Origin: Arachis hypogaea
Taxonomy: Eukaryota > Streptophyta > Magnoliopsida > Fabales > Fabaceae
DNA: 64,000 nucleotides
Assembly (NCBI RefSeq): GCF_003086295.3
Contig: NC_092050.1
Span: 151,224,699 to 151,288,698, forward strand
Direction of reading: 5' to 3'
Every line of letters begins with the position of its first letter. The stretch's first letter is position 1. The notes beneath the pieces were generated by a model that saw only the letters and a list, made by a program, of their open reading frames with translations, did no database searches and was not told the DNA's origin. A program made the position numbers and the translations under genes. This document shows, one piece after another, positions 37,500 through 47,434 of this stretch.

Positions 37500-40400
37500 T
37501 TTTTTTTTTGAAGTAAAAAAGCTCAACACAATAAGGTGGAGTAAAAGAAAAGAAACAAAAACTCATAATGTTAAAAATAACAATCCCTAGCTATTTCCGG
37601 CATTGCCATCAACAACCATAGGATTCACTACCAATCCACTCATCGTAACTTGTAAAGGATCTGTTAATAATATCCATCACACTTGAACCTTGATTTTTGA
37701 AGATTCTATCATTTTTTTTCTAGTCAAATTGTCCTGATACCACAAAAAAATAAACCAACCAACCACCGCTTCCGTTCCATCTTTCTCGTTAATATATCCG
37801 TCCAATTTTCATAGTGTTACTTGAGCTTACCTGGAATAGTCCATATCCTTCCAAGAGCGAACAACCAAGCACACCACACCTTCCAAGTGAGCTTACAACC
37901 AATGAACAAGTGAAAAGCAGTTTCAACAGATTTATGACATAAAACACACATGTTATCATTCTAGCCAATAACACCTAATCTACACAGTCGTTTCCTTGTA
38001 TTCTGATGCGTGAGCATCTTTCCTATCTTTTTCTAGTGAATTTGCATTTAATTTGTTGAGTTTAATCAAGAATTACTTATCTTTTAGCCATTATAGATGC
38101 TACTTTGAGTCTTGTACAATTCTGTTTATTTTAGGTATCATTTGGTTGGATTTGATGGAGCTTCCGCAGAAAAAGAGAAGAAGGCTATATAGGGCAGGAA
38201 TGGCTTAAAGGATGGAGAGGAAGCTTGCACAAATGGAAGGAGCACGAGAATTAAAGGAGATGACCAGCGAGGAGCGACGCGTGCGCGTACTTGACGAGTG
38301 CGCGTGATTTGCAGCTTTCCATGGCGACGCGTGTGCGTACCTGACGCGTACGCGTGATACGCGAAGAAGACCATTGACGCATACGCGTGATTGACGCGTA
38401 CGCGTGACTTGCGTCACGTGCAGAAAACGCAGAAAACGCTGATTTTAATTCTAATTTAAACTTTATTTTTATTTTAAAAATAGGAAAATATATTATTTTA
38501 GTTTTAGAAGATAGATTTTAAATTAATTAGGATTAGATATAAAAGGATTCCATTCCAACATTAGTTAACTTTTCAATTCCACCTCAACCCAATTTACAAT
38601 CCTTATTTTCTCTCTGAACCATGAGCAGCTAAACCTCCACTGTTAAGGTTAGGAGCTCTGTCTATTGTATGGATTGATTCTATTATTTTTTTATTTTAAT
38701 TCATGTACTGATTTATAATTTAAGAATTGTTTTCGTTCTTTATCTTATGAATTTGGGTGGAACGGAAGTATGACCCTCTTTCTAATTGAGTTCTTGTATA
38801 ACTTGGAAAAGCTCTTTACTTGAACAACAGCTTGAAAACATATTCTCCTAAATTTTAAATTATCTGGACTTAACGAGATACGTGACATATAATCCTCTTA
38901 TATTTGGGTAATTAGGATTTCTGTGGCATATAAACTAGAATTGAACTTCACCCTCTAATTGGAATTAAGTGACCAAGGAATTGGCGGTTGATGAATTTTA
39001 GAGGAGACTAGAAAGGTCTAAGGAATTAGGGTCTAGTCACATATAGTTTGCCATGAATTAAATATTGCATGATTAAAATAAATTAATAAGAAAAGTCAAT
39101 TCGGAAAATAGATAACTCTGAAACCTTAACTGTTTCTCCATACATATTTCACAACCTGTTGACTGCTTGCTTTGTTAAATTTTTGAATTATTGTTTAATG
39201 CTTTTGAATACCAAAACACTCTTTTCTGTTTGTCTGACTAAGCCAATCACTCAATCATTGTTGCTTGATCCATCAATACTCGTGGGATCGACCCTCACTC
39301 ACCTGAGGTATTACTTAGTACGACCCGGTGCACTTGCCAGTTAGTTTGTGGTTAAAAATTACCGCACCATATTCACCTTACCAACCAGTGCAAACCAAGT
39401 AAACAACTCAACCCTTGGTGGGACGAATCCTCTCCAAATAATACTAGTGAAGCTATAGCTTGTGATATCCGCGGGAAGTAGCTTTGCCTACAATACCTGC
39501 ATAAATGAGTTAGTAGAATAAACACCTTTTTTTTTTATCAAATTTCCAAATCACTCTGTCCTCTCTCTCAGTTATCAGTTTCACTGATTGTAGAACCGCA
39601 TGAAACTGGTTTACTAGTTCTATCTCCCATTGAAATAACTCTTGTCGCCACTGGAAATTCCAAATCCACTCTAACCCATCCCATAACCCACAATCCCCTA
39701 TGATAGATCCTTGAAGATTTGAGACCGAGAAAAGTCTTGGAAAAGTAACTTTCAAAACACCACAAGATAACCAGCTATCCTTCCAGAAGCGGATTATCCT
39801 ACCATCCCCTAATTCCATAATCAAGCATCTGATCATTTTCTCTCTCACTTGTGACTCCTTGATTTATAGTTGACAAATATCTTTTCAAGGACCCCCTCTT
39901 ATAGGTACAAGCTGATCACAAATCATCTTAGAAGGATTCGTGTTATTACAGGAACATACAATTTTCTTCCAAAGTGGACAATCCTCTTTCGAAAATCTCC
40001 ATCACCACTTAAACAGGAGCGCTGTATTCCGAATTACCGCATCACCAACTCCCAAACTTCCTGCCTTTTTGGGGCCTGTACAACTTTTCATTTCACTAGA
40101 GGCATCACATCCCTCCCATCCTCCTTACTCCACAAAAAGCGTCTTTGTAAGGATATTATTTTGTCTGCTACTGCCTTTGGCATTTTGTACAAGTTGAGAT
40201 AGTAAATAGGCAGGTTATTAAGAACAGATTTAATGAGAACCAACTTACCCGCTTTATTCAGAGACTTTGCTTTCCATAGACTTAGCCTTTCCTCTATCTT
40301 ATCAATCACTGGTTTCCATGTCTTGACCAGTCTCGGATTTACCCCCAGAGAAATGCCAAAATATCTGACAGGTAAATACGTCTCTTTACACCTACCCTAA

Positions 40401-40600
40401 CAGTCGATACATCTGTCGTGGCCAACTTTACTCACAATTAACCGGGATCAAGCTAGATTTGTCCAAATTGATATTCAGCCTTGAGATCATCTCAAAGCAG
40501 CGCAGCAACCGCTTATAATTTCTGATCGTCTCTTCTTCAGAAGGACAAAAAATTATAATAACATTCGCAAACTGCAAATGTAACAACTCAATGTTATCCC
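37500..40600 (-). mobile_element. 5'-truncated LINE, interrupted by a solo LTR
   Basis: A non-LTR retrotransposon read on the minus strand. Its poly-A tail appears as the T run at 37500-37509. A 14-bp perfect direct repeat, AATTTATACCCTAA, flanks it at 37486-37499 and 40601-40614. From the 5' side it encodes part of RT (LQFANVIIIFCPSEEE, where FADD is expected, so the catalytic pair is lost), the region with KLVLIKSVLNNLPIYYL (40309-40088), and the C-terminal segment with RIIRFWKDSW (39848-39510). A zinc-binding region (CVLCHKSVETAFHLFIGC, about 37950-37897) lies beyond the solo LTR at 38004-39369. About 1.7 kb of LINE sequence remains. Several stops and a missing 5' end show it is dead. Confidence 0.9.
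38004..39369. mobile_element. Large Ty3/gypsy-type solo LTR with CpG-rich ACGCGT block
   Basis: A 1,366-bp segment from TGATGCGTGAGC to ACCGCACCA, flanked by a perfect TATTC duplication (37999-38003 and 39370-39374). It has TG...CA ends and no internal coding region, so it is a solo LTR left by recombination between the two LTRs of an element. The end (GTGGGATCGACCCTC, ACGACCCGGTGCACTTGCC) is of a kind common in large legume Ty3/gypsy LTRs. Positions 38270-38420 hold repeated TGACGCGTACGCGTGA words. It splits the older LINE at 37500-40600. Confidence 0.92.
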
Positions 40601-40614
40601 AATTTATACCCTAA

Positions 40615-41062
40615 CTTATTTTTACGGATGTCTATTATATTCCTATTGGTTCCTATTAATTATTATAATTTATTTATTAATTAATTTTAAAATTTATATA
40701 ACCATCGTTATATACATAACATAAATTATATTTAAAATTGAATAATAATATAATATCAAATAATATTATTAATAATTTTTTAATTTGTTTGTATATTAAA
40801 TATATTAGGGGACAGATAAGAGCAGGTATTTTTTTTAAATTCGACCTCGCACTATCTCTTTTAAGATCCCCTCCTGCCAAAAGCTTACTCCACATTGGAG
40901 CCGAATAGTTACCTGCCTCAATCGGATGGTGACAGACCGAATATCCATGTGTTGGGGTCATTTACTACCCCTGTCGAAATTATTGTGATTTAGTTGAATT
41001 TCAATTGTATCACATTAAAAAAATCGATTACTATATAAAATTTACATTAAATAGGTATAAAA

Positions 41063-41112
<50 letters not shown>

Positions 41113-41623
41113 TAGTGTTTATATAATATTTTTTATTGATAATAAACAAAATTTATTTTCAAATATTCAAGATTATTAATATAAATCTGGATTAGATTCA
41201 TATAAAAAAGGCATAATTTTATAAAATTAATTTTTTATAGATGTTAAATTTGAGCTTATAAATTAAATAATAATAATAATAATAGTGATTTCATAATAAA
41301 ATTAAAATTCATCATTATAATGGGAGATTATTTATATATTGACTTGTGTAAACAAAATTTTTAAAACTATTTAATTAGATATTTTTGTTGTAAAATTTTT
41401 AAGACTTCCAATAAATATTAAAAGTGTTAGAGATATAATTATTTATGTGCCTCTTTTTATTAATTTAAATTTTTAAAAAAAATAATTTTATGATATGATT
41501 TTAGAATGTCTAAACTCTAAAGTTCAATCCATGTTGAACCTCAAAAGAAAAAAATAAAAATAAAACAAAGAAAAAAGTCTATAAAAAAATTCAAACAAAT
41601 TTAAAAGAGACTCTTTCTTGAAG
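40615..41623. other. AT-rich intergenic DNA
   Basis: No gene seen. An (AT)n microsatellite lies near 41070-41107. About 40820-40960 is less AT-rich, but it holds no recognisable domain. Confidence 0.5.
41070..41107. repeat. (AT)n microsatellite
   Basis: An alternating AT tract of nearly 40 bp. Confidence 0.9.
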
Positions 41624-43363
41624 CATAGTTATAAAAATCAAATCGGACTGACCGATTTAACAAAAAAACTGATAAATTGAATTTGAAGCCAGTTAGATTT
41701 AATCCTTGTACTCAGGGACGGATTTACCTTAGGGAATGTGGGGCCAAGTGCTTCCATTAAAATTTTGTTAAGTTACATGTAGTATATGGAATAAAAATTT
41801 ATTTGCCCCCACTCAATAAATAAATTTGACCCCACTATAATTTTTTTTAATCTATTTCTGTTTTCATAATGTATAGAAAAAAAATCTCACTATTTTATAA
41901 TAATATCATATTAATTATAAAAATAATTAAATAATAATAATAAATAATAATTAAAAATTAAGTCAGTTATTTAAATTTAAGTACTAAAAATAATTTTTTT
42001 TATATTCTCTAACATTCTAATTCTATTCTCTTATTGTTCTTTTTTGATTCTCTGACTCCTAAATAAAACTCCTTAACTTTATTATTTAATTTCTTTTGAT
42101 TCAATTAAAGATTTATTTTTATTTTTTAATTCATTCAATTATTTTGTAATTATATTACTATATATTTTTATTATATAGTTAAATATTATTGAATAATAAG
42201 ATCCATTAATAATTTAAATTTTAAACTATAGTAATATTAACTAACAACAAATAACGGTTATAATAAAAAGTAATATCTAAATATACAGATATCTATTGAT
42301 GTTTCTTCTTTTAAAGTTAGTTCTAGTTTTTTTAGTAATAACGATATCAATTAAAAAAAATTAATTATGAATATTATAAAGAATCAATTTCGTAATCTTA
42401 TAAGACATGAATTTTTAAATGATTATTTACTAATATATATATATATAATAAAATATTTAATTATATTAATAATAAAAGAATTATTAAATTTTTTTAAATA
42501 TCAAATTTAAAAAAATAAAATTCTAAGTTATATATTATTATTTAAATTACTATATAGGTGTTTTAATTTATTAGTTAAATAACTAGAAGATTAATTATAT
42601 TTTATAATAATAAAATATAATTATAAAATTATTATCATGTTATACATATTTTGTCCCCACTAATAAAATTTTTTGGATCCGTCACTACTTGTACTGTTTA
42701 AAGAAGAAAACCAGTGTGAACCAGTAAGACCAGAATAAACCGGTTAAAATCGACGAGAACCGGTGGTCCAAACAGGAACCTTTGAGTTACAACATCTCCC
42801 AATTACCACTGGCCATCATGCTTCTTATTATGGTATAGGTGACAAATGCTAATTATATAGTATACATTCAATTACATAATTTTATAGATATCTATTTTAG
42901 TTTAATTTTGTATTCTCTATTTTTTGAATTAATTATATTTTAATTATATACTATTATGAATATAAATATAAATTTTACTAAAAATTTATTAATCTACTTG
43001 ATCTATTTCAATGCTAGTATTGTGGTTAAAGTTATTTGTTTTTATATTAGTGTTAAAATATACTGATATTATAGTTAAATGATAGGTTTTGTGAATTAAT
43101 TGTTACTCTTATTGTGTCAAATTAAAATACTATTGTAGTAGTACTCACAAATTTTATGTTTTTTTTATGTTAGTTATTTTTAGAATTGGAGACTTGATTC
43201 TTCATAAAATGTTAGTGAAGATATGTATTTCAAATTTTAATTTTAAGTTTTTGACTATTTTATATTTTTTATTTACGTGAGACCAATTTTATCGGTTGAA
43301 CTAATAAACTAATGAACCAGTAGCTTGATCGGTTCGATCACCAATTCGATTCTGATAACTATA
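41624..43363. mobile_element. hAT-like non-autonomous transposon carrying a nested insertion
   Basis: Ends are CATAGTTATAAAAATCAAAT and the complement of TATAGTTATCAGAATCG. Flanks TCTTGAAG (41616-41623) and ATTTGAAG (43364-43371) match at 6 of 8 positions. The outer parts (41624-41712 and 42688-43363) resemble the element at 35152-35944, including the stretch before its right end (TGTTAGTGAAGATATGTATT). A separate element occupies 41713-42687. No transposase frame. Confidence 0.75.
41713..42687. mobile_element. Nested hAT-like element, CAGGGACGGA ends
   Basis: A 975-bp AT-rich insertion starting CAGGGACGGATTTACC and ending GGATCCGTCACTA, imperfect inverted termini of the CAGGGGCGGA type seen in plant hAT elements. 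A perfect 8-bp duplication CTTGTACT lies at 41705-41712 and 42688-42695. Removing it joins the two halves of the surrounding element. No transposase is encoded. Confidence 0.85.
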
Positions 43364-43658
43364 ATTTGAAGATATGTTTTAGAGATATAATTATTTATGT
43401 GTCTTTTATTATCAATTTAAATTTTTTAAAGAAGAGATTTCATAAAATGAGGCAAATATTTTTACTAGGCTACTAATTTATAATTAGATATTTGTATAAA
43501 ATTCATTCATGCCAACAATTTATACAAATTGAAATCTTAGTGTGTGAGTATTAAAAGCTAAAACATCATTATCTATGTAATTCAAAAGGGTGAGTTCGAG
43601 GTTACATCTGCTATTGCTTTTCCAGTTTATGTGATGTTGCAAATGTAAATTTAGGTAT

Positions 43659-44187
43659 TGTTACGATGGGTAACCGGAGATTAATGGGTTGGATTAGTTT
43701 GGCTGGCCTAATCGTCTGAATGAGGGAGTATCCGAATGGGTTGGTGATCCAAGACCCAGTCTGACTTCAGTGTGAGAGAATGGGGGGTGGTACCTGCAAA
43801 GACACTCCGATGCCAAAGTCAGCAAAGGGAGCAAAACAGGTATAGAGAGTATTGGGCTTCTGTTATACCTGAGGAGCGTCAGTGTATTTATAGTGGTGAA
43901 CCCATAACCACCGATGGAGTAGTTCCGCCATTTAAGGTGGATAACCGTCCCTTTATCTTAGGGAAGTTGAGATATGGCTCCTGGAAGTGGGTAGAGAGAT
44001 TTTAGGGGCAATTACTCATTTGAATGAGTGCTTATCTGCCAGCTAATCCTCGTCCCCGACTTCTTTAGGGTAAGTCGTGGTAAGAACCGACTTCATAGAG
44101 AGAAGGTCGGTGTAGGGCGAGGCTCGATCCTTTGGATTGGGCCTTTCATTTGGACCTGGGCCTTATCATTGGGCCAGGGTATGAACA
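43659..44187 (-). repeat. 3' LTR of gypsy element B
   Basis: A 529-bp LTR that pairs with 52697-53226. On the plus strand it runs from TGTTACGATGGG to GGGTATGAACA. GGTAT at 43654-43658 is the left target-site copy. Confidence 0.95.
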
Positions 44188-44203
44188 GTGCCCCTACTCG
44201 AGC
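44188..44203 (-). other. Polypurine tract of gypsy element B
   Basis: On the minus strand, GCTCGAGTAGGGGCAC abuts the 3' LTR. The AGGGGCAC core fits a plus-strand primer. Confidence 0.6.
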
Positions 44204-44435
44204 CCAATTTCTTTTGAGACTTGGGTTCGAGTATTCTACTCGGGGTCGTAGCCGACTTGTGAGGGAACCGACGTGATTGTTCGGAACCGACGTGACTTTC
44301 GTGACTTTTGGTTTTCACAATTACGTCTAATCAAACGTCGCATCCATTAGAGGTTTGCGTAGGTATTAATTACCTTGGTAATGGTGCACCCATTAATGAC
44401 CGCTTTCCGTTTTTATCATTATGCCCCTAACGTGT

Positions 44436-44444
44436 CTATAAATA
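44436..44444 (+). promoter_or_regulatory. TATA box likely serving the gypsy B antisense gene
   Basis: CTATAAATA sits in a setting typical of plant core promoters, followed by a CT-rich leader, about 300 bp upstream of the antisense gene's first ATG (44738). It lies outside the LTR, so the antisense gene may have its own promoter. Inferred from sequence only. Confidence 0.55.
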
Positions 44445-44737
44445 CTTTTCCTCTCTTTCATTGTTTCGTTTCTGCGATTTTCCAAATTTTCTTCTCATCT
44501 GTTCGTGGAGCATTTTTGTTTGAAGGCTTTCATCTTCCTCTACCTTTTTTCCAGGCAAAGGTTGGTTCTTTCTCCCCTTCTCTTTTACTAAGTGCTTCTG
44601 TTTGCATGCTTTTTATTATTTAGAGGGAGAGGAGGTGACGTCGTAGGCTTCTGTTTAATTCCATGCCCCCTTAGGAACTCTCGTTTTTTATTCTTTTTCT
44701 TTTTCCTGTGTAGGTTTTCATCATACCTTAGGAAAGA

Positions 44738-46643
44738 ATGTCTTCTGTAGAAGTTCTTGCTCAATGGGTCGATGTCACGATCTTAGGAGAGGAACCTTTG
44801 ATCGATACCGAATTTATCACCAACCTTTGCACTCATCACCGAATTTGTACTTCTGAGGAGGATGAGCCGAAGTATGAATGGTGGTCCCGGGTCCGGAAGA
44901 CCGGGTTTGTTTCGGGAGGGCTTCTGAAGTAGCCCCTCATTTCTTTTATATGTATGAGAGTATGATCACCCGTCTGGGCGTTTTTCTCCCTTTTTCTGAT
45001 TTTGAGATTGCCATCTTACGTCACTGCCGAGTTGCTCCTACCCAACTTCACCCCAACTCTTGGGGCTTTCTGAAAATCTACCAGTTTATCAGCCATGCTT
45101 TAGACTTTCCGACTTCCTTGAGGATTTTCTTTTATCTCTTCCACATGACCAAGCCCTTCAGTGGGCAAAATAACAAGCAACAATGGGTGTTTTTCCAAGT
45201 TATACAAGGTCGGAGAGTTTTCACCCTTTTTGATGAATCATTCCATGACTTCAAAAATTATTTTTTCAAAGTTCAAGGTGTAGAGGGTCACCACCCCTTT
45301 TTCTTGGATGAGAATTCTTCTCCTCGCTTTCCTCTATACTGGTTGGAGGCCTCCCCCTGTGAGAAATATAGTTTGGATGATCTGGATGAAGTGGAGGCAG
45401 CCATTGTGGGGTTCCTCCGAGAAGTGTGGGGGAAGGCCCCATATCTGGATACCAAAAAATTTCTCCAGGGGTCGCCGACCTTTGTCCAGACACAACTAGG
45501 TAGCTTTTATTTTTCTACTTTGTTTCCGACTTGCGATTTATTTTTACCGACTTGTCTGACTTTTTTGGCTACTAATTATTTTTTACAGAGATGGCGAAGA
45601 AGAATTCTAGTGAGTCTTACCAGAGAGTCCAGGAGGCCAAGGCGAGGTCCCGTGCCAGGACTGGCGGCGCCAGGGTAACTAACTCTCCTCTTCCTCCTCC
45701 TCCCCTTTCTTCCCGAAGTTTGGGGACTCCTTCTCAACCCATCGTCATTTCCTCCTCGGCTTCTTCTCAGCCGCCCCCTCCCCCCCGATCTTCTCCTGAG
45801 CCAGAGAAGAAGAAGCGCAAGACTTTAGCGTCTAGCTCTTCTTTTGAAGGTGAGGCTAAGGTGGATGCTCCTGCATTCATCCGGAAATACATTTATCCCC
45901 ATACCCGTATAGGTATGGATGATGTTTCTATCCGGAACCACCTCACTATTCTGGCTCAGGAGAATATCAGGGCGGCGGCGGTGTGCACCAAGTTTCTTGA
46001 TATTTTTGAGAAGACTCCTCTTAGCTATCTGGGTTCAACCTCGAGGGTTGAAGAGTTGGAGGAAAGGCTTCTCATATATCAGAAACATGAGAAGGAGTTG
46101 AAGAAGGAGGTCGCTGAGTTGAATGAGGAGAGGGATGGCCTTCGGGAGAAGGAGAGCAAGTTACAAGCCCAATGCAATATGGAGGAGGGCTTGAGGAAGA
46201 AGGCGCAGGAGAGTTATTCGAGCCTGTTCGAGGACCTCGTGGCGGTGAGGAAGGACTTGTTGAATTCTCGGACTGCTTACACCGAGTTGGAGGATTCTAT
46301 TGCTGAAGAAGCCGAGGAGGCCTGGAGGATTTTTAAGGAGCAGGTCGGAGTCCTTGCTCCCGACCTGGATCTCTCTCCTTTGGATCCTGACAAGATCGTC
46401 ATTGATGGTGCCATAGTTTATCCTCCTCCCTCTCCTAAGCCTGTCACCGATTCCGATCTGAAAACTCAGGGGCAGAGGATAATTGAGTCCCCTCCTCGTT
46501 CCAAGGATGCTCCGAGTTCCTCGAAGGCTCCCAGAACCTCCTCTCCGTCTCCTATGGATACTTCTCTCTTTGGACCTGATGGCGCTCCGACTACTCTTCC
46601 GGACTCTGGTGGTGATCCGACTATTCCTGGTGGTGATGTTTAA
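44738..46643 (+). pseudogene. Antisense accessory gene of gypsy B (coiled-coil protein)
   Basis: It runs opposite to pol, between the 3' LTR and the end of integrase. The ATG at 44738 opens MSSVEVLAQWVDVTILGEE. A frame change around 44900-44925 leads into a second frame open to 45678. An 89-bp GT-AG intron (45500-45588) then joins TQL to EMAKKNSSE and restores a long frame to 46643. The N-terminal domain has APTQLHPNSWGFLKIYQ and FFLDENSSPRFPLYWLEA. The middle is rich in proline and serine, and the C-terminal third is a predicted coiled coil (VEELEERLLIYQKHEKELKK). The N-terminal block and an intron after it also occur in gypsy A's antisense gene. Function is unknown; coiled coils suggest self-assembly, which is only an inference. 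The frame change near 44910 may make it non-functional. Confidence 0.72.
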
Positions 46644-47434
46644 AAAATTGTTGGCTATATGGGGGCCCGGCCTGTGGGTCCCCTCTTTTTTAAACTCTTT
46701 GTATGTTTGTGGTGGTAGTGGTCTGTTGACATTCCTCTTGGCCTTTTAAGGCCGTAAATAAAATATTTATAAATACCCTTTTTTGGATAAGGGTTTAAGT
46801 TACCTTTTGTGTGCATGCTTTTCTGTTTTTGATACTTTAGGGAATTTCTTCGACCTTTTTGAAAACCTTTTTCTTTGGCTTGTCTGTCCTCCTGAGCTTT
46901 TTCGCTTTAAGGACTTAGGACAGTCTTTTGACTTTTTGATAGGTTTTTCGATCTCTTTTTCACTATTCCTTATACTCAGCTTTGTGGTTTATTGAGTTCC
47001 TATGACTTAGGTTATTTTTGCGATGCGTTTTTCTTTTTTCTACTTGGTTTTTCATTTCGACTTATGAGTCGGAATGTCTCTGAGTTTCTAACGATCAACT
47101 TTTATAACCTCTTTACACCGACTTGTACCTCGTCGTTTTATCCTGACGACCATCTAGGTCGGTTCATGGGATTTTCACGCTTTGTCGAGCTTAAGTCGGC
47201 GCGTTTCGTAGAAAGAAAAAGCAAACGAGAAGGAATTTTATAAGAGATATTGTAAAAGATCTTTATTTATTTGAAAGGTACTTTTACTGCTACTAAGGGT
47301 TTTCAGTAATCTCTTCCCCCTTAGCCTCTACTATGATGCCTCGTTAAAAACCCTTTCTTCAGAAAAAACCCTTTGATTTTTGGGAAAAAATCATGAAGTT
47401 GGGAAAAGAGTACATCAGGGAGTAGAGTTCGCTT
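46644..47434. other. Gypsy B non-coding region between antisense gene and integrase
   Basis: About 800 bp where the two convergent transcripts would end. It contains TTAAGGCCGTAAATAAAATA near 46745, a possible polyadenylation signal (AATAAAA) for the antisense gene. Short open frames here (46783-47243) are T-rich and look non-coding. Confidence 0.5.
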
